A stretch of DNA of 6,859 bases from Lachnospiraceae bacterium (GTDB taxonomy: Bacteria > Bacillota > Clostridia > Lachnospirales > Lachnospiraceae), in the NCBI GenBank assembly GCA_021202715.1, contig JAJQCL010000093.1, positions 1-6,859 on the forward strand. Reading direction: 5' to 3'. The notes beneath the pieces are model-generated. The model saw only the letters and a program-made list of their open reading frames with translations, had not been told where the DNA came from and ran no database searches. This document shows, piece by piece, positions 1-5,556 of this stretch. The translations under genes were made by a program, and so were the position numbers. How positions within the stretch are numbered: position 1 is the stretch's first letter; every line of letters starts with the position of its first letter.

Positions 1-2
1 AA

Positions 3-1814
3 TTGCGCGCTCTGGCGAAATCCCTGAATCTTCGGGGCGTCAGCGGTCTGAGAAAACAGGAGCTGGCGGAGGTGCTGTCACGGCAGCTCGCTGTGGAGGG
101 AACGGCCGGGGCGGAGGCCTCTGTGAAGAAAATGGCCGGGTCGTCGACGCCTGAGCCGGAGGGAAGCTCACCGTCAACGAAGGAGGAGCGGCCGTCGGCG
201 CAGAAGGAGAGGTCGGCCGTGCGGAACGCAAAGCCGGATCCATCAGCGGCGCAGGAGGAAGCGGCGGAGGCAGGGTTTCCGGCCGGGAAGCCGATGAAGA
301 GGAAAGCGGAGCGGGGACGGAGAGAACCGGAAAACCGCCGGACGCGCGAGGAGCGGTCGGGAGCAGAACCGGAGAATCGCCGGACGCGCGAAGAGAGATT
401 CAGATCGGAACCGGAAAACCGCCGGAGCCAGGATCAGCGTTCGTCCGGGAATCGGGGAACAAGAGGAAATGGTCGCTATGCTGCCAGCGATCGCTCAAAT
501 CGTTATTATCGGAATGAAAACAACGAGAACGGGGAAGGCATGAGTCGCCGCCACCGGAATGAGAACAGTGAGAGTGGCAGGAACGGAAACCGTCGGCAAA
601 ACAATGACAGCGATGAAGCGTCTCGCCCTGTGGGCTGGAACACCGGGATGCGCATGGATGCCATTCCTTCGGAGGAACTGAAAAATCTTGACAGCGGCGT
701 CTCCGCACATGGGATCCTGGAGGTGATGGTGGATGGATTTGGTTTCATCCGCTGTGAGAACTATATGCCGGGAGATAACGATGTCTATGTTTCTCCCTCA
801 CAAATCCGTCGTTTTAATATGAAAACGGGGGACATCGTCAGCGGTTCCATCCGTGTGAAGACCGGTCAGGAGAAATTTGCTGCTCTTCTTTATGTTAACG
901 AAATCAACGGTGAGCCGCCGTCGGTGGCCGAGCACCGTACGAATTTTGAAGATCTGACGCCGATCTTTCCGAACGAACGGCTGCACCTGGAGGTTCCGGG
1001 CGGTTCTCTGGCCATGCGGGTCGTTGATCTGCTGAGCCCTGTCGGGAAGGGACAGAGAGGTATGATTGTTTCCCAGCCCAAAGCCGGTAAGACGACCCTG
1101 CTGAAGCAGATGGCCCGAGCCGTGCAGACCAACCATCCGGAGATGCATCTGATTATTTTGCTGATCGATGAGCGGCCGGAAGAGGTCACAGACATCCGGG
1201 AAAGCATCGAGGGGCCGAACGTGGAAGTGATCTACTCCACCTTCGACGAACTGCCGGAGCATCACAAACGGGTGTCGGAGATGGTGCTGGAGCGGGCTAA
1301 ACGGCTGGTGGAGCACGGCCGGGATGTGATCATTCTTTTGGACAGCATCACACGGCTGGCCCGGGCCTATAACCTGACTGTGGCGCCCAGCGGGCGGACG
1401 CTCTCCGGCGGTCTGGATCCGGCAGCCCTGCATATGCCGAAGAAATTCTTCGGAGCGGCGCGGAATATGCGCGAGGGCGGCAGTCTGACGATCCTTGCCA
1501 CGGCGCTGGTAGATACGGGAAGCCGCATGGACGACGTGGTCTTCGAAGAATTCAAGGGAACCGGCAATATGGAGCTGATCCTTGACCGCAAACTGTCCGA
1601 ACGGCGCATTTTCCCGGCCATTGATATCGTTCGTTCCGGGACGAGGCGGGAGGATCTGCTGCTGACGGAGGACGAAAAGGAGGCCGTGGATATTATCCGC
1701 AAGGGCATGCACGGCATGCGGCCGGAGGATGCGGTGGAACAGGTGCTGAGTCTGTTTGCCCGCACCCGGAACAACCGGGAATTCGTGGCCATGGCAAAAA
1801 AAATCCGTCTTTGA
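3..1814 (+). CDS. rho: Transcription termination factor Rho, 5'-partial, with large disordered insert
   Basis: Rho is a hexameric RNA-dependent ATPase/translocase that terminates transcription in the cytoplasm. The visible 603 codons give, in order: part of the Rho_N helical domain (about residues 1-30, ending in LRKQEL); a hydrophilic R/E/N/S-rich segment (about 31-205); the cold-shock-like RNA-binding domain (about 236-303, GFGFIR then DVYVSPSQIRRF); and the RecA-like ATPase. In the ATPase, Walker A is PKAGKT at 359-364, Walker B is LLIDER at 386-391, and DSITRLARAYN, the R-loop lysine K480 and GTGNMEL follow. E. coli Rho is 419 residues, so the excess lies in the insert. The first codon is TTG, but Rho_N already begins mid-motif here (ELRALAK pattern), so I read it as an internal Leu with the true start left of the window. 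No terminator follows the stop, so readthrough into rpmE is possible. Identity is essentially certain; only the N-terminus is unknown. Confidence 0.97.
   Translation: MRALAKSLNLRGVSGLRKQELAEVLSRQLAVEGTAGAEASVKKMAGSSTPEPEGSSPSTKEERPSAQKERSAVRNAKPDPSAAQEEAAEAGFPAGKPMKRKAERGRREPENRRTREERSGAEPENRRTREERFRSEPENRRSQDQRSSGNRGTRGNGRYAASDRSNRYYRNENNENGEGMSRRHRNENSESGRNGNRRQNNDSDEASRPVGWNTGMRMDAIPSEELKNLDSGVSAHGILEVMVDGFGFIRCENYMPGDNDVYVSPSQIRRFNMKTGDIVSGSIRVKTGQEKFAALLYVNEINGEPPSVAEHRTNFEDLTPIFPNERLHLEVPGGSLAMRVVDLLSPVGKGQRGMIVSQPKAGKTTLLKQMARAVQTNHPEMHLIILLIDERPEEVTDIRESIEGPNVEVIYSTFDELPEHHKRVSEMVLERAKRLVEHGRDVIILLDSITRLARAYNLTVAPSGRTLSGGLDPAALHMPKKFFGAARNMREGGSLTILATALVDTGSRMDDVVFEEFKGTGNMELILDRKLSERRIFPAIDIVRSGTRREDLLLTEDEKEAVDIIRKGMHGMRPEDAVEQVLSLFARTRNNREFVAMAKKIRL
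324..449 (+). repeat. Three tandem 42-bp (14-residue) repeats inside rho
   Basis: Three in-frame 42-base units lie at 324-365, 366-407 and 408-449, coding residues 108-149. The units read EPENRRTREERSGA, EPENRRTREERFRS and EPENRRSQDQRSSG. Units 1 and 2 share their first eleven residues but differ at several synonymous positions, and unit 3 keeps EPENRR and the general charge pattern. This looks like duplication inside the disordered Rho insert followed by drift. The units are charged and probably unstructured; a role in RNA contact is inference. Confidence 0.9.
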
Positions 1815-1838
1815 ACGCGTAAAACCGCCAGAGGGGAC

Positions 1839-1867
1839 TTGCAATTTATGGGGAAGTGTGATACACT
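1839..1867 (+). promoter_or_regulatory. Candidate sigma-A promoter with extended -10, upstream of rpmE
   Basis: TTGCAA at 1839-1844 (-35) and TACACT at 1862-1867 (-10) are separated by 17 bases, the optimal spacing. TG sits one base before the -10 (TGATACACT), giving an extended -10. It lies in the rho-rpmE gap, so transcription would start near 1874 and give rpmE a leader of about 110 bases in addition to any readthrough from rho. This is called from sequence match only. Confidence 0.6.
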
Positions 1868-1873
1868 ATTTCA

Positions 1874-1954
1874 CGCTGTTTCCACGGCGCTTGTTTTGGT
1901 ACGCATGGAACAGCGATTTGATCAGGCACAAGGGGCAGGGCAGCTGCTCCGCCC
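1874..1954 (+). promoter_or_regulatory. Structured 5' leader of rpmE (candidate L31 autoregulatory leader)
   Basis: Two hairpins fit between the promoter and the rpmE ribosome-binding site. In hairpin 1, CGCTGTTTCCA (1874-1884) pairs with TGGAACAGCG (1906-1915) with one bulged U, and GCG/CGC (1887-1889/1902-1904) extends it inward. In hairpin 2, GGGCAGGGC (1933-1941) pairs with GCTCCGCCC (1946-1954) around an AGCT tetraloop, with one A·C mismatch and one G·U pair. L31 is known to repress its own mRNA in E. coli, and conserved leaders upstream of rpmE have been described in several bacterial groups. Whether this one belongs to a described family cannot be told by eye. Confidence 0.4.
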
Positions 1955-1974
1955 ATGAACGAAATACAATAGAG

Positions 1975-1980
1975 AGGTGA
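1975..1980 (+). promoter_or_regulatory. Ribosome-binding site of rpmE
   Basis: AGGTGA stands 5 bases before the ATG at 1986. It settles the start: an in-frame GTG at 1977 lies inside this Shine-Dalgarno sequence and cannot be the initiation codon served by it. Confidence 0.8.
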
Positions 1981-1985
1981 AAGTC

Positions 1986-2186
1986 ATGCAGGAGAGTATT
2001 CAACCCAAGTATTATCAGGCGAAGGTTACCTGTAACTGCGGCAATGAGTTCGTAACCGGATCCACCAAGCCCGAGATCCACGTGGAGATTTGCTCCAAGT
2101 GCCATCCGTACTACACCGGTCAGCAGAAGACGGCGGCCGCCCGTGGTCGGATTGAGGCGTTCAATCGCAAGTATGGCCTGAAATAG
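1986..2186 (+). CDS. rpmE: 50S ribosomal protein L31, zinc-binding type
   Basis: This 66-residue protein is a component of the large ribosomal subunit; in known ribosomes L31 bridges the central protuberance and the 30S head. The family pattern is clear: an N-terminal IQPKYY stretch, [27 protein letters not shown], then a basic C-terminus ending RKYGLK. The four zinc-ligand cysteines are present at 16, 18, 36 and 39, so this is the C+ form rather than the zinc-independent paralogue used under zinc starvation. The length is normal. It sits downstream of rho, as in many Firmicutes, but has its own candidate promoter and leader upstream and a strong terminator 16 bases after its stop, so it can be transcribed as a single gene. 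Confidence 0.97.
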   Translation: MQESIQPKYYQAKVTCNCGNEFVTGSTKPEIHVEICSKCHPYYTGQQKTAAARGRIEAFNRKYGLK

Positions 2187-2202
2187 AAATGAAAGGTCGC
2201 CG

Positions 2203-2250
2203 AAAAAGGTTGAGATTCATGATTCCCCGTGAATCTCAGCCTTTTTGTGT
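2203..2250 (+). terminator. Strong intrinsic terminator after rpmE
   Basis: Arms AAAAAGGTTGAGATTCA (2203-2219) and TGAATCTCAGCCTTTTT (2230-2246) form a 17-bp stem with a single U·G wobble and a 10-base loop. The 3' arm ends in five T's. Because the 5' arm begins with five A's, the element could also work on the opposite strand. It separates rho/rpmE from the DUF1385-prmC-prfA unit. Confidence 0.9.
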
Positions 2251-2259
2251 ATGCGCAGG

Positions 2260-2292
2260 CGAGTAAGAGGCGAGAAAGCCGCCTCCTACTCG
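2260..2292 (+). other. Hairpin in the rpmE-DUF1385 gap, no U-tract
   Basis: Thirteen-base arms at 2260-2272 (CGAGTAAGAGGCG) and 2280-2292 (CGCCTCCTACTCG) pair with one A·C mismatch around a 7-base loop. No T-run follows, so it does not look like an intrinsic terminator. It could lie in the 5' leader of the DUF1385 unit. The rest of 2293-2392 holds only a weak small hairpin (2302-2321) and no promoter I would defend; TTGACT at 2338-2343 resembles a -35 but has no -10 at a proper distance. Confidence 0.45.
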
Positions 2293-2392
2293 ATCGCACG
2301 GCCGCGAAATGAGTTTTTCGGTTGTGTTCGGGATGAGTTGACTGTGTATGTCCGCTGAGATGGACCTTACGATAAAGGGAAGTGCGTAAACT

Positions 2393-3343
2393 ATGAAATC
2401 ATCAGGAATTGGAGGTCAGGCGGTTCTGGAGGGCATCATGATGAAGAACGGGACCTGGTATGCCGTCGCCGTTCGCAAGCCTGACCAGACCATTGAAGTG
2501 AAGAAGGAAGAATATCGGGGCCTCTCCGCCGATCATCGCTGGATGCAGAAGCCTTTTATCCGGGGGGTTTTTAATTTCATTGATTCCCTGATCCTGGGAA
2601 TGCAGACTCTCACCTATTCCGCTTCCTTTTATGAGGAAGAAGAGGAAACGGAAGAGCCGAAGAAAAAAGGCTTCCTGGATCGTTTCCTGAGCCCGGAGAA
2701 ACAGGAGAGTCTGCTCATGGCGGGAACGGTGGTTCTGGCGATAGTGCTGGCCGTGGGTATCTTCATGATCCTCCCGATGTTCTGCGCCCGCTTCATGGAG
2801 AGATTTATTGAAAATAGTTTTGTGACGGCTTTGCTGGAGGGTGTCCTTCGCATGGCGATCTTCATCCTCTATGTCTGGGGCATTTCTCTCATGGAGGACA
2901 TTCGCCGGACCTATATGTATCACGGTGCGGAGCACAAATGCATCAATTGTGTGGAACACGGTCTGCCATTGACCGTGGAGAATGTCCGCACAAGCTCCAA
3001 AGAGCATAAGCGCTGCGGAACCAGCTTCATGCTCTTTGTCATGATGATCAGTATCCTCGTGTTCATGTTCCTGCAGATGGACAATATCCTTCTGCGGATG
3101 CTGAGCCGCATCGTCTTTGTGCCGGTGATCGCCGGGATCTCCTATGAGATCCTGCGTCTGGCGGGACGCAGCGACGGGAAGCTGATCAATGCGATCAGCA
3201 AGCCGGGGCTGATGCTTCAGGGACTGACGACGCGGGAGCCGGATGACGATATGATCGAGGTGGCGATTCAGGCTGTGGAAGCGGTCTTCGACTGGCGGGC
3301 CTATGAGGAAGAAACTTTCGGTCGGGCGGATGACGCGTCATGA
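2393..3343 (+). CDS. DUF1385 family membrane protein (YqhQ-like), function unknown
   Basis: This 316-residue protein belongs to the DUF1385 family (B. subtilis YqhQ is a member), whose biochemical role I do not know. Family marks are GIGGQAVLEGIMMK at 5-18, PFIRGV from 54, HGAEHKCINC at 177-186, and EHKRCGTSF at 204-212. An acidic run (EEEEETEEPKKK) precedes the first membrane segment. Four hydrophobic segments are visible at about 107-131, 147-168, 211-227 and 238-257. If the N-terminus is cytoplasmic, the His/Cys-rich loop 169-210 is cytoplasmic too, and its H, E and C residues could bind a metal; that is inference. The start is the ATG at 2393, right at the conserved N-terminal motif; AGGGA lies 12 bases upstream, a rather long spacing. 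The stop overlaps the prmC start (ATGA), which indicates translational coupling. Confidence 0.9.
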   Translation: MKSSGIGGQAVLEGIMMKNGTWYAVAVRKPDQTIEVKKEEYRGLSADHRWMQKPFIRGVFNFIDSLILGMQTLTYSASFYEEEEETEEPKKKGFLDRFLSPEKQESLLMAGTVVLAIVLAVGIFMILPMFCARFMERFIENSFVTALLEGVLRMAIFILYVWGISLMEDIRRTYMYHGAEHKCINCVEHGLPLTVENVRTSSKEHKRCGTSFMLFVMMISILVFMFLQMDNILLRMLSRIVFVPVIAGISYEILRLAGRSDGKLINAISKPGLMLQGLTTREPDDDMIEVAIQAVEAVFDWRAYEEETFGRADDAS

Positions 3344-4275
3344 CCTTCCGGGAATGTTTGAAGGCAGGAGAACGGGAACTGGCCGCGGCGGGGGTGCCTG
3401 AGGCGGCGCTCGATGCCTGGTATCTGCTGGAGCATGTGACAGAGTTGAACCGGGCGCACTATTTCCTGCGGCAGAATGAGGAGATTCCGGCCGGGCAGGA
3501 AGAGGCTTACCGCGCACTGATCCGACGCCGAGCTGATCGTGTACCGCTGCAGCATCTGACCGGGGAGACGGAATTCATGGGGCTGCCCTTCGCGGTGGAC
3601 GCGCGGGTGCTGATTCCGCGGCAGGACACGGAGAAGCTGGTGGAACTGGTCCTGGACTGGGCGCAGGCGAGAGAAACATTGCCGCACGTTGCGGATGGGA
3701 AAACGTCGGGAGAGAGATCTCAGCGGGTTTTGGATAGAGCGCAGAAGGAGGAAGCACCTCTGCGGGCTCTGGATCTGTGTACCGGCTCCGGATGCATTGC
3801 CGTGAGCCTGGCGCAGCTGGGACATTTTGTCTCTGTTGTGGGGGCGGATCTCTCCGAAGAAGCTCTGACGGTAGCCCGGGAAAACGGACGCCGGAACGGA
3901 TGTGAGAACCTGACCTTCCGGCAGAGTGATCTGTTTCAGGCCTTCGCGGGAGAACGATTTGAAGTGATCACGGCCAATCCCCCTTATATCCCTACGGCGG
4001 AGATCGGGAGACTGATGCCGGAGGTGCGGGATCACGATCCCCGGATGGCGCTGGACGGCCGGAAGGACGGGCTGTATTTTTACCGGCGGCTGGCGGCGGA
4101 GAGCCCGGAACATCTGATACCCGGAGGACGGATATTCTGGGAGATCGGCTGGAATCAGGGAGAAGACGTGCGGCGGATGCTGACGGAAGCGGGCTTTACG
4201 TCGGTGGAAATCTTCTCCGATGACGCCGGATTGGATCGTGTGATAACAGGAGAATGGAAATGTTTGACAGATTAG
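3340..4275 (+). CDS. prmC: Peptide chain release factor N5-glutamine methyltransferase
   Basis: PrmC uses S-adenosylmethionine to methylate the glutamine of the GGQ motif in RF1 and RF2, raising their peptide-release activity. The 311-residue product shows the PrmC layout: an N-terminal helical domain (about 1-75, with [13 protein letters not shown] after it), the PRQDTE motif near 92-97, then a Rossmann methyltransferase fold with SAM-binding [10 protein letters not shown] at 145-154 and catalytic/substrate-binding NPPY at 213-216. The linker between PRQDTE and the SAM motif (about 108-140) is roughly 20 residues longer than in E. coli and is charged. The ATG at 3340 overlaps the upstream stop by four bases (ATGA) with only a weak Shine-Dalgarno, so it probably depends on ribosomes finishing the DUF1385 gene. 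Its target, RF1, is encoded immediately downstream. Confidence 0.96.
   Translation: MTFRECLKAGERELAAAGVPEAALDAWYLLEHVTELNRAHYFLRQNEEIPAGQEEAYRALIRRRADRVPLQHLTGETEFMGLPFAVDARVLIPRQDTEKLVELVLDWAQARETLPHVADGKTSGERSQRVLDRAQKEEAPLRALDLCTGSGCIAVSLAQLGHFVSVVGADLSEEALTVARENGRRNGCENLTFRQSDLFQAFAGERFEVITANPPYIPTAEIGRLMPEVRDHDPRMALDGRKDGLYFYRRLAAESPEHLIPGGRIFWEIGWNQGEDVRRMLTEAGFTSVEIFSDDAGLDRVITGEWKCLTD
4248..4252 (+). promoter_or_regulatory. Ribosome-binding site of prfA, inside prmC
   Basis: AGGAG lies within the last codons of prmC. It is 7 bases from the ATG at 4260 but only 1 base from the in-frame ATG at 4254, so it favours 4260 as the prfA start. Confidence 0.75.
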
Positions 4276-5330
4276 AGGATTTGCTGATACGGTTTGAGGA
4301 GCTGCAGGCCGAGCTTGCCAGTCCGGATGTGGTGACGGATCAGGCCCGCTTTCGGAAGCTGATGAAGGAGCAGGCGGATCTGGCGCCTCTGGTGGAAACC
4401 TATCAGAAATATAAGAAGGCAAGTCAGGACGCGGAGGACAGTCTGGCGCTGCTGGAGGAGGAAAATGACGAGGAACTGCGGGAGCTCGCCAAGGAGGAGC
4501 TGGCCGACGCCAGAGAGCGCATCGGGGAGCTGGAGCAGCAGCTGAAGATCCAGCTTCTGCCGAAGGATCCTAATGACGACAAGAATGTGGTGGTGGAAAT
4601 CCGTGCCGGCGCCGGCGGCGACGAGGCGGCGCTGTTTTCCTCAGAGCTTTACCGCATGTACTGCCGCTATGCCGAGCGGCGCCGCTGGAAGGTGGATCTG
4701 ATCAGCTTTAATGAGAGCGGTATCGGCGGCATGAAGGAAGTCGTGTTCATGATTAACGGGCAGGGCGCCTATTCGCGGATGAAATATGAGAGCGGCGTGC
4801 ATCGTGTACAGCGGGTGCCGGAGACAGAGTCCGGCGGCCGCATTCACACTTCGACCAGCACGGTGGCGGTGATGCCCGAGGCCGAAGAGGTGGACGTGGA
4901 GCTGAACCTGAACGACTGCAAGTTCGATGTGTTCCGCGCTTCCGGCAACGGCGGTCAGTGCGTCAACACCACGGATTCCGCCGTGCGTCTGACGCATCTT
5001 CCTACGGGCATCGTAATCTCCTGCCAGGATGAGAAGTCACAGTTAAAGAACAAAGAGAAAGCGCTGAAGGTTCTGCGCTCCCGGCTTTACGACCTGGAAT
5101 GTGAGAAGAAAGCCAATGCCGAGGCCGCGGAGCGCCGCAGCCAGATCGGGACCGGCGACCGTTCAGAGAAGATCCGTACGTACAATTTCCCCCAGGGGCG
5201 GGTCACGGAGCACCGGATCAAGCTGACCTTGTACAAGATCGACGTGATTCTGGACGGAGATCTTGATGAGATTCTTGACAGCCTCATCGCAGCGGATCAG
5301 GCGGCTAAGCTGGCGAAGCTGGAGGTGTAG
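4260..5330 (+). CDS. prfA: Peptide chain release factor 1 (RF1)
   Basis: RF1 recognises UAA and UAG stop codons on the ribosome and triggers release of the finished protein. The 356-residue product matches the family throughout: an N-terminal helical domain, [22 protein letters not shown], the stop-codon recognition tripeptide PET at 187-189 within [14 protein letters not shown], the catalytic GGQ at 231-233 ([19 protein letters not shown]), then [27 protein letters not shown] and VTEHRI. The PxT tripeptide, where RF2 has SPF, makes this RF1. I place the start at 4260 because MFDRLE matches the family N-terminus (B. subtilis begins MLDRL) and has correct ribosome-site spacing; an ATG at 4254 would add two residues. 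The gene overlaps prmC by 16 bases. The residue after GGQ is Cys, where E. coli has His; this appears to be lineage-typical. Confidence 0.98.
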   Translation: MFDRLEDLLIRFEELQAELASPDVVTDQARFRKLMKEQADLAPLVETYQKYKKASQDAEDSLALLEEENDEELRELAKEELADARERIGELEQQLKIQLLPKDPNDDKNVVVEIRAGAGGDEAALFSSELYRMYCRYAERRRWKVDLISFNESGIGGMKEVVFMINGQGAYSRMKYESGVHRVQRVPETESGGRIHTSTSTVAVMPEAEEVDVELNLNDCKFDVFRASGNGGQCVNTTDSAVRLTHLPTGIVISCQDEKSQLKNKEKALKVLRSRLYDLECEKKANAEAAERRSQIGTGDRSEKIRTYNFPQGRVTEHRIKLTLYKIDVILDGDLDEILDSLIAADQAAKLAKLEV

Positions 5331-5352
5331 GAGCTGTCGGGAATGAACTCTG

Positions 5353-5422
5353 AGCCGGATAGAGGGCTGTTTCTGAGGACCATTTCACTGTGTCCGAAGA
5401 GACAGCCCTCTGTTCGGCTTTG
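5353..5422 (+). terminator. Long imperfect hairpin after prfA, probable terminator with weak U-tract
   Basis: Arms 5353-5372 and 5400-5419 pair over 20 positions without a mismatch, three of them G·U. Inside, CT/AG (5373-5374/5398-5399), a tandem G·A mismatch, and GGAC/GTCC (5377-5380/5392-5395) extend the stem to an 11-base loop. The 3' side continues only as CTTTGGGG, so the T-tract is poor. It begins 23 bases after the prfA stop and faces a convergent gene, so a role in ending the operon transcript is the simplest reading. Stabilising the mRNA 3' end is the alternative. Confidence 0.6.
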
Positions 5423-5475
5423 GGGAGAATCCTGTACGAGTGACAGCGGGCGGAAGACCGCATCCTCTTCGGACA
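5391..5475. repeat. Inverted repeat giving an alternative pairing in the prfA/ATPase gap
   Basis: TGTCCGAAGAG (5391-5401) is the exact reverse complement of CTCTTCGGACA (5465-5475), an 11-base perfect inverted repeat. The left copy is also used inside the hairpin described at 5353-5422, so the two pairings exclude each other. AGACAGCC (5400-5407) similarly matches GGCTGTCT (5508-5515). The remainder of 5476-5556 holds nothing further that I recognise. Confidence 0.45.
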
Positions 5476-5556
5476 GCTGAAACAGTCCTCGAAGGAAGCG
5501 GTCGCCTGGCTGTCTGTTATGATTCAGAGACCCCCTAGGCAGCTATAGCAGGAAAT

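Noticed and set aside
3..5. TTG as the initiation codon of Rho.
   Set aside because: The preceding bases fit a Glu codon (..AA), and the Rho_N motif is already under way, so the frame is better read as cut by the window edge.
324..449. The repeats in rho as a CRISPR-like array.
   Set aside because: The units are contiguous, in frame and without spacers. They encode a protein repeat.
798..1844. A 348-codon open frame on the minus strand opposite rho.
   Set aside because: It lies entirely antisense to the strongly conserved Rho domains and its product shows no recognisable domain. It is a shadow of GC-rich codon use.
1955..1972. A five-codon upstream frame (ATG ... TAG, MNEIQ) just before the rpmE ribosome-binding site.
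   Set aside because: It has no Shine-Dalgarno of its own, and so short a frame is expected by chance. I keep it only as a note.
1756..1980. A 74-codon plus-strand open frame overlapping the end of rho and the rpmE leader.
   Set aside because: It starts inside rho in another frame and runs through the promoter and leader hairpins. The product has no recognisable features.
2338..2373. TTGACT (2338-2343) with TACGAT (2368-2373) as a promoter for the DUF1385 unit.
   Set aside because: The spacing is 24 bases, too long for a normal sigma-A promoter, and no better -10 lies 16-18 bases from TTGACT.
3301..4422. A 373-codon open frame on the minus strand opposite prmC and the start of prfA.
   Set aside because: The product is Pro/Arg/Gln-rich with no family features, and the opposite strand carries clear PrmC and RF1 motifs.
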